A stretch of DNA of 10,960 nt from an uncultured Barnesiella sp. (GCA_904502265.1 CAJGDT010000043.1:1-10960); one strand, 5' to 3'. Positions 1 through 8,956 are shown, numbered from the stretch's first letter. Numbers and translations are program-made. The notes: generated by a model not told the origin, from the letters alone.

Positions 1-2067
1 ACGCAGTGTAATGGTGAGGTCTTTTTGTGCTTGATAGGGCAAATAGGCAATCTTCTTGATTTTATATCCCTTGTAGAGCTGCAAATCCTCGGCACGGAAA
101 CGGTGCACATAATCGAGCGTAGAGACGTTGTAGTCGAGGTAAGCATAGTCGGCCAATACATTGGTCATACGAGTCAGCTTCGCCTCGATATCCCAAGTAA
201 GTTCCATGCAACCGGCTCCGGCTGTAGCATTTACAGCTGTAACAAAATTAGCCGGCACACGAGTCGATACCGAAACATAGGGCGAAACCAAACCATTGTT
301 ATACTCAGCATCCACATTATATACAATGTAGTCAAGATCGCTCACCTCGGTGTCAACATAGCTGCACTCGGTAGTTGTCGCAATGAGAATATTGTCGCGA
401 TATACATTAAATTGCTTAACGCCCTTAGCCTCTGACGATATATCCCACGAAAGGACAATACGTCCCTTCTCATTATGAGCCACAAGGTTTGTAGGGGCAA
501 TGGGAGTATCTTCACACACAAAGTTAAAACTAATAGTACCATCGGCAGCTTCAGTAATGCTATTCATAGACTTGTAGGTATATCTACCGCTAACAGAGCG
601 AGTAGATGGCAACGTAGCATCACTAAAAGAAGTCTTGCCGTCAGTACCCGGGAAGGGAGCCGATGCACTATTCACATCACCATACGACGAGCTATCTTCA
701 TTAGGATCTTCGCCAGCCGATGCACACACCATATACATGGCTTGTGGATAGGCAGCATTGACCATGTTATTGGCAATAGAGGCCTTGATTTTGGCATCAT
801 TGGCATGATATATGAGCAATCCATGTCCGGGCAATGCCACATCGAAAGCACCCGCTTGCTGACGATTTTCCAGGATGAAGTACTCTCCTGGTACAGTCGT
901 ATCGAAACGGTAGGCTACAGGGTTATTGTGTGCAGGCTTGACATCCGAAACTTGTTGTGTTGAATTGAGCACGATGGGCTCGACCCATCCGCATTGTATC
1001 TTTTGCCACATATTGATACCCGCAGGACGATCGCCTCGGTTACCATTCCACGCTCCATTTCCCATCAAGTCCCATACACCGGTACCGGTATAATAACCAT
1101 TTGACTCATTATAGTCTGAGTCGTAGAAGTCGGGAGCACCTAGATTGTGACCAAACTCGTGACATATAACACCAATGGTAGCCATATTACCACTGTAGTC
1201 CAACAACTCAGGCTCAATGGTGTATCGACGTATCTGTATTCCATCGAACGACATACCATAAATGATATTACTGTGCGACCATATCTCGTTAGCAGCACCC
1301 GAATACTCCTGTCCGGTACCTTGGTGAATGACTGCCAAACCATCCAGCACACCATCTCCATCGTTGTCAAACTCGGTGAGGTCTATCTCATCTTTGAGGA
1401 TATTGAGTCCGTTTTGAATCATCTCGATAGATCGCTCTGAGCCATAATAATCCTTGGTATAGGGCAACGTAACCCAACGGGTAACAACAGTAGTAATATC
1501 GAGTTGTCCGTACGAATTTTCGAGATAGAAATCGCGGAAGCTGCCTATGCCTCCATAATTAGCCTCATTCATCATCTTCTCGAAGTGCTCGGGAGTATAT
1601 GTTGTCTGAGTATCGCTATAGTTGAGCATAAGCACCAATAGCTTGTTCTGGCCCTTAGTGGGGAATGTTCCATCTACTTGCAAACCCGAGTTACGAGCAC
1701 GACGCATGAGAACCTCTTCGCGAACAGCGTCTATTTGCTCAGGTGCAAAATACAATCCGCGTTCGATACCGGCTTCGGCTGCTATCTGCGTATCGTTGCG
1801 GAAGATGTATTGCGATGGTACAAGCATACCATCGTTATCCTTATGAGCCAAGGTCCAATAGTTTGCTTCATTGCGCAACAATGTATAACCATCTATAGTC
1901 TTGGCCCAATTAAGATTCTCATCACCTTGTAATATAATCTCCACCATAGTACCATCGGGCTGAGCCACTTTTATGACACCCGGATAGGCAGGCACAGCAT
2001 GCACACATACCCACGATGCGAAGGCTGTGCATGAGATTAAAAATAATTTTCTGATAATATGCAACAT
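1..2067 (-). CDS. Secreted M6-family (immune inhibitor A-like) zinc metalloprotease, C-terminus cut by window edge
   Basis: The frame is open from an ATG at 2067 to the left edge, giving 689 visible codons. Residues 1-24 are a signal peptide (cut expected after VHA) with no lipobox. Residues 33-50 (KVAQPDGTMVEIILQGDE) match the N-terminal prodomain common in M6 proteases. The catalytic region begins near 142 with LLVLMLNYSD. An acidic DNDGDG loop at 234-239 resembles an M6 calcium site. The zinc motif HEFGHNLGAPD has H303, E304 and H307, with D313 in the HExxHxxGxxD position. A methionine-turn candidate, DLMGNG, has M335, and a conserved-looking IYHAND has H421. From about 521 there is a fibronectin-type domain, and from about 604 another beta-rich module runs off the edge. 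By family this is an exported endopeptidase acting outside the cell. All expected catalytic residues are present, so it is probably active. Whether it carries the sorting tail of its neighbours cannot be seen. The substrate is unknown. Confidence 0.93.
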   Translation of the reverse strand, partial: MLHIIRKLFLISCTAFASWVCVHAVPAYPGVIKVAQPDGTMVEIILQGDENLNWAKTIDGYTLLRNEANYWTLAHKDNDGMLVPSQYIFRNDTQIAAEAGIERGLYFAPEQIDAVREEVLMRRARNSGLQVDGTFPTKGQNKLLVLMLNYSDTQTTYTPEHFEKMMNEANYGGIGSFRDFYLENSYGQLDITTVVTRWVTLPYTKDYYGSERSIEMIQNGLNILKDEIDLTEFDNDGDGVLDGLAVIHQGTGQEYSGAANEIWSHSNIIYGMSFDGIQIRRYTIEPELLDYSGNMATIGVICHEFGHNLGAPDFYDSDYNESNGYYTGTGVWDLMGNGAWNGNRGDRPAGINMWQKIQCGWVEPIVLNSTQQVSDVKPAHNNPVAYRFDTTVPGEYFILENRQQAGAFDVALPGHGLLIYHANDAKIKASIANNMVNAAYPQAMYMVCASAGEDPNEDSSSYGDVNSASAPFPGTDGKTSFSDATLPSTRSVSGRYTYKSMNSITEAADGTISFNFVCEDTPIAPTNLVAHNEKGRIVLSWDISSEAKGVKQFNVYRDNILIATTTECSYVDTEVSDLDYIVYNVDAEYNNGLVSPYVSVSTRVPANFVTAVNATAGAGCMELTWDIEAKLTRMTNVLADYAYLDYNVSTLDYVHRFRAEDLQLYKGYKIKKIAYLPYQAQKDLTITLR

Positions 2068-2086
2068 ATTATATAATGATAAATAT

Positions 2087-2133
2087 AAAAGACGCATCGG
2101 AAATCCTAAAACAGAACTTCCAATGCGTCTTTT
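2087..2133 (-). terminator. Strong hairpin between the 1080-residue protein gene and the metalloprotease gene
   Basis: Bases 2087-2097 (AAAAGACGCAT) are perfectly complementary to 2123-2133. After one mismatch the stem continues with 2099-2102 pairing to 2118-2121, leaving a loop of about 15 bases. On the minus strand the stem is followed by TTTTATATTTATC. It lies 25 bases past the stop codon of the upstream gene, so it most likely terminates that transcript. It ends only 19 bases before the metalloprotease ATG, so that gene needs either read-through or a promoter overlapping the hairpin. The stem also has a T run on the plus strand, but no plus-strand gene reads into it. Confidence 0.75.
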
Positions 2134-2157
2134 TGATAGCGTTTATGAGTTCATTTA

Positions 2158-5100
2158 TTACTTAACAAACTTGCTTGTACCGGCCAATGTATTTACAATG
2201 TACACACCACCACCAAGGTTATCTACAGGGATAATAGTGCTATTGCCCGATGCAGTAGCTGTGGCAACCAGCATACCGTTTACATCGAATACGCGTACAG
2301 TCTCACCGGCTTGTGTACCACTTACAACAAGGTTATTGCCATCGACACGCAAGGCAAATACGGTCTCACCGTGAGCATTGATTGCAACATCACCACTCAT
2401 GTTGTTCACCCACAAGATAAAGTACATACCCATACCCTTCTTGGTATTGTCGAGCATATCAACGGGATACCAGTTACCATCAGGCTGAACCTTAGAGTTA
2501 GCAGGAACTGCTACAGGCTTCACATAAAGAGTAGCCTTTTCGGTAGCATGCTTGATAGCATTGGTAGCAAAGTATGAACGACCTATATTGGGATCATAAG
2601 CAGTAATTGTCATATTGGGGGCAAACTCGAATGCAACATAGAAAGTACCCTCTACTGCAATAGGATCGCCATAAAGGTTTACAAAGTCAATTGTGCGACC
2701 TTCACCTGCACCCGGAGCAATACCCGAGCTACCAAACATATCTTTCATTGTAGATGATATACGAGCAAACACCTTGTTTTCATCAAGTTTTCCATCAGTC
2801 TCGCCATAGAGTACTACTTCAAACGGTTTCTCGCTATCGTAACCCGATGTGTAAGCACAGTTCTTGTAATGAGCCAACCATGTAGTAAGTACCGAGATGT
2901 TGAGTTTGGTACCCTCGGGCAATTCAAATCGTTCGGCCAACTTGTGGTAGTAACGGTTATAACCTGTTACGAAATCGTAGTCATACTCCTCATTGCCATT
3001 AGCACTGAATGCAGGTATCAAACCACGCTCCAACAAAGCATCTTGAGAGGGATTCCAAGTCATCAATGTAAGCGACTCAGACTTATAGTTGATGTACTCT
3101 ACCGAAACTGTACGTGATACAGTACGCGAATCGCGTACATTTGTTGCAGTTAACGTTACAGTATATTCGCCCGACATATTAAACTCGAACTCGGGATTTT
3201 CTTCAGCCGAGAGATAGGTTTGTCCATTGGGATACAAAACTTCCCACTCATAAGTATCGGCATCGGTTGACAAGTTGGCAAGTTGAACCATACCATTTTC
3301 AAACACCAACATTTTGCTTTCCATAATCTCAAACAATCCGGTGAAAGCAAAGTTTGCAGTAGGACGATTTACAAGACCGGGAGCTGTGATATTGAAGTCT
3401 TCAATAGCAACAAAACCGGCATAATTAACATCGGTGTGCAATGTAAATGCGAAGCAATATGCACCACTCACTTGAGGCTTGAATGTCACCTCTTGCTTTA
3501 CCCATTCACCCACCGACTCATTAGATATAGTTTGGAGTGTAACAGGGTGGAAATCAAAGTCTTGCTCAGTACCTACAGTCACTTGCATGTTGGTAGCACG
3601 CAACACACCACCACCCGAATTACCAGGCATATACAAGTAGTATGACATGGTGTATTCAACATCGGCGCTGAGGCGGAAGAAGGGAGTATAGAGACGATCG
3701 TCACGCTCATTGAGAGTAGACTCATCAGCTACCAAATAATAGTTGCCGGTTACAGCATCCAAGCCATTGATTGCAGCTGTAAAGAAAGGATAGCTACCAA
3801 CTGTACTCCAACCTTTGGGTACTACTGTCGAGCCGTCATAGTCGTTGTCATAATTATCAAATGTGTTGAAGTAAGGAGCTTCGAAGGCTGTGGGATAGTT
3901 GTCTGAATTGGGTTCAAGCAGCTCTACTCCACTTGTAGCAGACCATTGCAACATATAATAAGTTGCCTCTTCAACACCTGTAGTAGTGAGCTCAAAAATT
4001 GCAGATGCACGACCCAATACCGAAGGAAGAACCTTCAACACAAGGTCATAACCAGCCTCGCTCATAGCCGAATCTTTAGCAATAACGTTCACCGCAGGAA
4101 CTACATCGTAGCGATAGTCACCTGCTGTAATATTGGTAATAACGATATCATCGACAAGGTTTTCGGCCTTTACATTTACAATCACCTCATACTCACGACC
4201 GAGGAGAGCTTCGTCAAGCGCATCAACCTCAGGAGTAATGGTTATAACAGGATTGGCAACAGCCTCAACGGGCTTGTAACCTGCAATAGTTACATCGTCA
4301 ATAGCAATAAAACCATGATCACGAGAGAGTGTAGATGATTGCTTCAATGCAATAGAAAAACAGTATTCACCATCGGTTTCCGGGGTAAAAAGATACTTCA
4401 ATTCTGTCCACTCTGCATACGCACAGTTTGTTGCACCTAAGGCTATGGTTTGCGTCTCGGCAGTTTGTGCAGTTCCGGCTTTTACTTCTACATAAGAGTA
4501 GAATGTAGTAACAGGAACACCACCGGGAGTATAGAGGTAGAACGAAATAGAAGCCTCTTTACCTCCAGCCAATTTCACCATGGGTGTGTAAATCATTTCA
4601 TTGCGCTCAGTACCCATTTGATCCATTGAGTACAATACATACTCACCACTCTTAGCAACCACACCGGCATCGGTTGCAAAAGTACGACTGGGAGTTGTAT
4701 ATGCATCATCGCCTGTTGTAATCCAACCTGCAGCAGCAAAGTTAGTTTCATTCTCGAAGTCTTCAAACATCTCATATGCTTCAAGTTCAACCACAGGACC
4801 ATCACCGGGGGCAAAGCCTGCGATAGTTACATCGTCGATGGCAATGTTACCATGATCGCGTACAAGTGCTGTCGATTGCTTCAAAGCCAACGAGAAACAA
4901 TAGTCACCATCCACCTCGGGGGTAAAGAGATATTTCAATTCAGTCCAATCACCACATGCAGCACTTGTTGCACCAAGAATGATTGTTTGAGCCTCGGCTG
5001 TTTGTGCAGTACCTGCTTTTACATCCACAAATGAATAGAATGTGGCCACAGGCGATCCACCGGGTGCATAGAGGTAGAACGAGATTGACGCCTCTTTTCC

Positions 5101-5400
5101 TCCGGCCAATTTCATCATAGGAGTGTAAATCATCTCATTACGCTCGCTGCCCATTTGATCCATTGAGAACAAAATATATTGACCACTCTTGGCAAATACA
5201 CCGGCATCTGTTGCAAAAGTTCGACTGGGAGTTGTATATGCATCATCGCCTGTTGTTAACCAACCGGCAGCCGCAAAGCTACTTTCATTCTCAAAGTCTT
5301 CAAACATCTCAAATGCTTCGGGAGCGCCGGCTGTCGCGACTCCTACGCACAAAAACATAGCGAGGAATAATGCGAAAAATTTCTTTATTGAAGTGTTCAT
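2158..5400 (-). CDS. Secreted multidomain adhesin-like protein: three choice-of-anchor J domains, PKD domain, T9SS-style sorting tail
   Basis: The protein has 1080 residues. Residues 1-24 are a signal peptide (cut after ATA). Two anchor-J / cleaved-adhesin-like domains follow at 29-196 and 208-375. They differ at about 30 of 168 aligned positions and each ends in IAIDDVTIAG, like the end of gingipain adhesin modules. An Ig-like stretch spans about 383-488. A third, diverged anchor-J domain is at about 505-674 (LYTPFFRL, YCFAFTL, FVAIEDFNI). A PKD-like domain is at about 680-768 (VQLANLSTDADTYEW, SGEYTVTLTATN). A beta-rich region of unknown family runs from about 770 to 1010. Residues 1013-1080 match the type A T9SS tail: VRVFDVNGMLV, then GGGVYIVNT and a final basic KFVK. 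It is probably exported by T9SS and surface-attached or released, with a binding role. No catalytic motif was found and no ligand can be named. The gene starts 37 bp after the upstream gene's stop, with no promoter visible in the gap. Confidence 0.9.
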   Translation of the reverse strand: MNTSIKKFFALFLAMFLCVGVATAGAPEAFEMFEDFENESSFAAAGWLTTGDDAYTTPSRTFATDAGVFAKSGQYILFSMDQMGSERNEMIYTPMMKLAGGKEASISFYLYAPGGSPVATFYSFVDVKAGTAQTAEAQTIILGATSAACGDWTELKYLFTPEVDGDYCFSLALKQSTALVRDHGNIAIDDVTIAGFAPGDGPVVELEAYEMFEDFENETNFAAAGWITTGDDAYTTPSRTFATDAGVVAKSGEYVLYSMDQMGTERNEMIYTPMVKLAGGKEASISFYLYTPGGVPVTTFYSYVEVKAGTAQTAETQTIALGATNCAYAEWTELKYLFTPETDGEYCFSIALKQSSTLSRDHGFIAIDDVTIAGYKPVEAVANPVITITPEVDALDEALLGREYEVIVNVKAENLVDDIVITNITAGDYRYDVVPAVNVIAKDSAMSEAGYDLVLKVLPSVLGRASAIFELTTTGVEEATYYMLQWSATSGVELLEPNSDNYPTAFEAPYFNTFDNYDNDYDGSTVVPKGWSTVGSYPFFTAAINGLDAVTGNYYLVADESTLNERDDRLYTPFFRLSADVEYTMSYYLYMPGNSGGGVLRATNMQVTVGTEQDFDFHPVTLQTISNESVGEWVKQEVTFKPQVSGAYCFAFTLHTDVNYAGFVAIEDFNITAPGLVNRPTANFAFTGLFEIMESKMLVFENGMVQLANLSTDADTYEWEVLYPNGQTYLSAEENPEFEFNMSGEYTVTLTATNVRDSRTVSRTVSVEYINYKSESLTLMTWNPSQDALLERGLIPAFSANGNEEYDYDFVTGYNRYYHKLAERFELPEGTKLNISVLTTWLAHYKNCAYTSGYDSEKPFEVVLYGETDGKLDENKVFARISSTMKDMFGSSGIAPGAGEGRTIDFVNLYGDPIAVEGTFYVAFEFAPNMTITAYDPNIGRSYFATNAIKHATEKATLYVKPVAVPANSKVQPDGNWYPVDMLDNTKKGMGMYFILWVNNMSGDVAINAHGETVFALRVDGNNLVVSGTQAGETVRVFDVNGMLVATATASGNSTIIPVDNLGGGVYIVNTLAGTSKFVK
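4276..4779 (-). repeat. Second copy of intragenic tandem duplication (anchor-J domain 2)
   Basis: This encodes residues 208-375 of the 1080-residue protein and aligns without gaps to the copy at 4813-5316, with a period of 537 bp (179 codons). By eye about 138 of 168 residues are identical, and three 60-bp blocks that I aligned are about 80-85% identical in DNA. Most amino-acid changes are conservative (F/Y, I/V, S/T, D/E). Confidence 0.92.
4813..5316 (-). repeat. First copy of intragenic tandem duplication (anchor-J domain 1)
   Basis: This encodes residues 29-196, immediately after the signal peptide. It is separated from the second copy by an 11-residue linker (APGDGPVVELE). Long blocks such as TTGDDAYTTPSRTFATDAG are shared exactly with the second copy. 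This indicates recent duplication, or homogenisation by recombination, of one domain. Confidence 0.92.
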
Positions 5401-5437
5401 CTGTTTATGAATTTAGGTTTTCCAATTTAAAGTTTTC

Positions 5438-8400
5438 TTATCGCACCACAACTTTTACTACCGATTGTTCAGAGCGTACTACATACACACCGGGAGCGAG
5501 TTTTACGTGGTACTCACGAGCATCCGATTGGTGCATAAGCACACCATTGGTCGAGTAGATAGCAATATTTTGCTCATGAGGATTGATGACAGCAACGCCA
5601 TTGTTGAAGTTGTAAGCATCGAAACTACGTTTCTCTGCTACTACACCTTGTGCATCGCCGGCTTTCTTAATGTCAAATGTGATATTATAGAGATAGAGAT
5701 AGTGAGACCACGCGGGAGAGTATGCCTTAAATCCATAGTAATACACTCCTGATTGAGGTACTGTAATATCAACAGTGTATACATTTACTACATCATCGTC
5801 GTCAATAGCAGGAAGTTCGGGGAAGTCCATCAAAACGGTACTTTGCGCAGCAGGAGTCTTGCCGGCACCAAATGTTACAAGCAATGATTCGAGATAACTT
5901 GCATCGGTAGAGAATGCAGCGAATTGCAATGTATATACATCGCCCTCGTAGCACTTGAGAGGAGGTGAAATCATCCAGTCATCACCAGGCAACTCCCAGT
6001 TGTAGGGATAGAAGGCAGCACCTGTTGAACCATCGTATGACCATGTATATCCATCAGAGTTCTCATCGAGAACTGTATAATAATTGAGCATATCGTTGGG
6101 CTGAGTAAAGATACCGCCATAGGGAGGTTTGAGGGGATCGCCCACAACCACATCATTAGAGATGCGACCTCTGATGCGCTCGCCATTAGCACAAGAGAAT
6201 ACAGCGTATTTATAGAGTGTCATATCCTTGCTATGAGTCTCCACGAACTGAGTTTCAGTAAGACCTGTTGCAACAATGGCATTATCGGGGTAACGCAATA
6301 TTTCGTATGTAATCTTAGTTCTGTCGTAGGGCTTGCCATGGAGACCTGTTTCGGGAGCATCCCATGTAAGGGTTGTAGTAAGGCCCTCATCGGTCAAAAG
6401 CAGATTTTGAGGTGCATCAGGCACATCATAACCCACAAGTATTGTATACGAAGCCACTGTACCGTCACCATAAGCATTAGAGGCAACCAATGACAAGTCA
6501 TATATACCTTCGGCAGCAGAATGCTCATGTACAATAGTCTCACCGGGTTGAGCAGTACCTTGGCATACTACGCTATCTGTTTCATTTACAACAACCTTAT
6601 AGTCAATAGGGCCTTCCAAGACGCCACCATTGTAAGTTGTAACAGGAAGGGTAAATTCGAGATCTCCATAGAGAGCACCTTCGTATGAGGGTGTATACGA
6701 TACGTTGGTGATAATGGCAGGAGCCTCAACCTTAGGCTCGAGGAAATAGGCACCACTGATAGCCCACACATCATTGCGCCATGTTTGCAATGTAGCATTG
6801 GCATTGACTGTATTTAACTCAAAGATAGCACCATACATACCACCCAACGCAGCACTTGAGCTACACAAGAACCAATACAACTTGCCTGTTTCATGGTTAA
6901 AGAACAACGATTGACGCATCTTAAAGTTGAGCAACATATCGTTGGGCATCATATTTAGGCCTGTAATCTGACCCACATTGGCCAAAAGACCGGTCTCTTT
7001 GTTTACACGCGACAAATATTGCTTTTGCTCACCATCATAGCTATCCTCTTCCATGTGAACACAATAAAGTTCACCATCCGAATCGCAACATACCGCCAAA
7101 TAGCGTTGGTAACGTCTATCTTGGAACAAACGATCGCCAATGCGCTTCATAGCACCGGTTTCAGGCTCAATTTCAACAAGCCATGTATCTACATAATCTT
7201 TAACAAGACCATATATCTTGTCGGTGGTTTCATCATACGCCAATGAGATAGTGGTGTTTTCACAGTTATCATTCAATCTTGTCTCAGAAAGCACCTCATA
7301 GGTTTTGGCATCAAGTACAGTCCACACGGGGACCTCCGATTGATAGTCGCCGGTTTCTTCATACACATTACCATATAATTTACCATCATGGTAAACGCAA
7401 CCGCCAGCCAAGCCCAAGGCCAATTCAGGATTTTCAAGATCAACATCATAGCCTTCTTCTGTATGTGTCATGTGATAGATGCCCTTAGGCGCAAGTGTAT
7501 ATTGATCGACGTTAGCATTGATAAATACACCATACAACTCAATACCCTCTGACGATAGGCGTTGGTGATAGGGTTCGGTGAAACTCAAATCACCGTTTAT
7601 ATTATCTTGCGCTACAGGTTCTTCGGGTCTTTCATACACAAGTTCCTCTCTTACCACCTCACCGGCAGCATCGATAGTATTGATTGTAACAGCACGAACA
7701 TCGAGAGAGTTACCTACATATAGAGCATGGAATCCAAAGTAGTATGTACCACTTCTATCTACTTTGAATTGATTTGTTTGATATGAACCAAAACCATTTT
7801 GATACAAATCAACGTGCTTAGTCAATATAGTAGTTTGAGCTGTTGTAGTTTGTGATGTACCAATTGTTACATCAAGTGTAGCAGGATAATCGCGTCCTGA
7901 AGCCAATTCATAAGAAAGCACGTAGCGTGTACCGGCCTCAAGGCTATATCCGGGTGTTATAAGCCAGTCGTTTACATTTTTACCAATAGCAGAGATATAT
8001 GCCGAACCTGCGTAATAATCCCACTTAGCAGCATCATTATCGCTGTTTGACACCTTCCACGCAGTAAAATCGTTTTTTGACTTCAAGGGGAAAGTATAAA
8101 CGGGAGAGAGAGAGCCAATAACATCATCAAAGTCAAGCTCTTTCGAAACTCTTTCCGATTCAATACCATTTACTGCAACGGCTACCGAAATAGTGTGCTT
8201 ACCGGCAAAGGTTGTAGGCTTGTAAGTATAAGCGCTCTCTTCACCTGCAGGTACATTATCAAGAGTACCCACCAATACATTATCGGCATAGATACGAGCT
8301 TCTATTTTGTCGCTTATAAAGGCACCTTCAACATCTTTGAAAGGATTTACCCACTCAATCTCTACCGATTGCTCGGTACCATTCATATTAGCAACCATTG

Positions 8401-8956
8401 CAGGAACAGCCATAGGTGTACACATCACAGACTCCTCAACCGATACACTCTTAAGAGAAACAACACCATTGCCCGCAGGCGATGTTATATTGATACCCAA
8501 CACATAGTTGGCAGTTTCGGCCATATAGATACGACAACGACGAGTAGTCATACCACCATGCATATTGTATGCCTCATGATATACCTCATTGGTCATTTGG
8601 TCAACAGATGCAGCTTTGCCATAACATACCATAATATTATCGGCATCGAAAGCACCGCGCTGTGCAATCGTGAAAGTCAAGATGTATGATTTACCTGCCT
8701 CTACTGAAAATGAGGGGGTAAACACCCAGTCATTCGCAGCCACCTTAGTTTTCATACCATCGTAGATGTAACCATTCAATTGGTCATTAATAGACCATGT
8801 TGTACCATCACCGTTGACATCTAAAGTTGACCAAGCACTAACATCACATCCATCATTAAAGTCGGCTGAAAATACAATGTTTGAATTTTGAGCGAATGCT
8901 ATGTGTGTAAATAAGACACACATAATCGAAAGAATAAGGTTTGTAATTCGTTTCAT
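5438..8956 (-). CDS. Secreted multidomain protein: three anchor-J domains, fibronectin-type domains, beta-propeller-like block, T9SS-style sorting tail
   Basis: The protein has 1172 residues. Residues 1-22 are a signal peptide (cut after IAFA). Anchor-J-like domain 1 is at about 28-175 (DVNGDGTTWS, NDWVFTPSFSVEAG), a fibronectin-like domain at 182-280, and anchor-J 2 at 285-428 (NDWLITPGYSLEAG). Residues about 455-740 look like a beta-propeller, with recurring blade-like segments such as DKIYGLV...LVEIEPETGAMKRIG, GELYCVH...LSRVNKETGLLANVG and GKLYWFL...IFELN. Ig/fibronectin-like domains are at 745-842 and 845-938 (PDAPQNLLLTDEG). Anchor-J 3 is at 947-1097 (DDWMISPPLKCYEGD). Residues 1105-1172 are a T9SS-type tail: IAIYSTNGVLM, APGVYVVRS and a terminal VVKVVVR. 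The first ATG follows an AT-rich leader without a Shine-Dalgarno sequence. The protein is probably exported and binds a ligand outside the cell. The propeller could bind or, less likely, catalyse, and no catalytic residues were identified. It is likely the first gene of a two-gene transcript with the gene at 2158-5400. Confidence 0.9.
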   Translation of the reverse strand: MKRITNLILSIMCVLFTHIAFAQNSNIVFSADFNDGCDVSAWSTLDVNGDGTTWSINDQLNGYIYDGMKTKVAANDWVFTPSFSVEAGKSYILTFTIAQRGAFDADNIMVCYGKAASVDQMTNEVYHEAYNMHGGMTTRRCRIYMAETANYVLGINITSPAGNGVVSLKSVSVEESVMCTPMAVPAMVANMNGTEQSVEIEWVNPFKDVEGAFISDKIEARIYADNVLVGTLDNVPAGEESAYTYKPTTFAGKHTISVAVAVNGIESERVSKELDFDDVIGSLSPVYTFPLKSKNDFTAWKVSNSDNDAAKWDYYAGSAYISAIGKNVNDWLITPGYSLEAGTRYVLSYELASGRDYPATLDVTIGTSQTTTAQTTILTKHVDLYQNGFGSYQTNQFKVDRSGTYYFGFHALYVGNSLDVRAVTINTIDAAGEVVREELVYERPEEPVAQDNINGDLSFTEPYHQRLSSEGIELYGVFINANVDQYTLAPKGIYHMTHTEEGYDVDLENPELALGLAGGCVYHDGKLYGNVYEETGDYQSEVPVWTVLDAKTYEVLSETRLNDNCENTTISLAYDETTDKIYGLVKDYVDTWLVEIEPETGAMKRIGDRLFQDRRYQRYLAVCCDSDGELYCVHMEEDSYDGEQKQYLSRVNKETGLLANVGQITGLNMMPNDMLLNFKMRQSLFFNHETGKLYWFLCSSSAALGGMYGAIFELNTVNANATLQTWRNDVWAISGAYFLEPKVEAPAIITNVSYTPSYEGALYGDLEFTLPVTTYNGGVLEGPIDYKVVVNETDSVVCQGTAQPGETIVHEHSAAEGIYDLSLVASNAYGDGTVASYTILVGYDVPDAPQNLLLTDEGLTTTLTWDAPETGLHGKPYDRTKITYEILRYPDNAIVATGLTETQFVETHSKDMTLYKYAVFSCANGERIRGRISNDVVVGDPLKPPYGGIFTQPNDMLNYYTVLDENSDGYTWSYDGSTGAAFYPYNWELPGDDWMISPPLKCYEGDVYTLQFAAFSTDASYLESLLVTFGAGKTPAAQSTVLMDFPELPAIDDDDVVNVYTVDITVPQSGVYYYGFKAYSPAWSHYLYLYNITFDIKKAGDAQGVVAEKRSFDAYNFNNGVAVINPHEQNIAIYSTNGVLMHQSDAREYHVKLAPGVYVVRSEQSVVKVVVR

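Noticed and set aside
25..435. Open frame of 136 codons on the plus strand near the left edge
   Set aside because: It is the antisense shadow of the metalloprotease C-terminal region. There is no promoter-like sequence or domain signature.
475..963. Open frame of 162 codons on the plus strand opposite the metalloprotease gene
   Set aside because: It lies inside a gene with an intact M6 motif in the opposite frame. The translation is rich in Ser, Arg, Ile and His with no recognisable domain, as expected from a codon-bias shadow.
1996..2067. Lipoprotein signal on the metalloprotease (cysteine at residue 21)
   Set aside because: The residues before the cysteine (ASWVC) do not fit a lipobox, while VHA at 22-24 fits an ordinary signal peptidase I site.
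4276..5316. Repeats considered as a mobile element or CRISPR-like array
   Set aside because: The two copies are in frame, encode a protein domain after a signal peptide, and have no transposase, terminal inverted repeats or spacer structure.
8195..8689. Open frame of 164 codons on the plus strand opposite the 1172-residue protein gene
   Set aside because: It is antisense to a well-supported domain region, rich in His, Thr, Ile and Cys, and shows no family motif.
1..8956. Polysaccharide utilisation locus
   Set aside because: No SusC or SusD homologue, glycoside hydrolase motif, or ECF/anti-sigma or hybrid two-component regulator is visible. The large proteins have adhesin-type rather than SusD or SusE type features.
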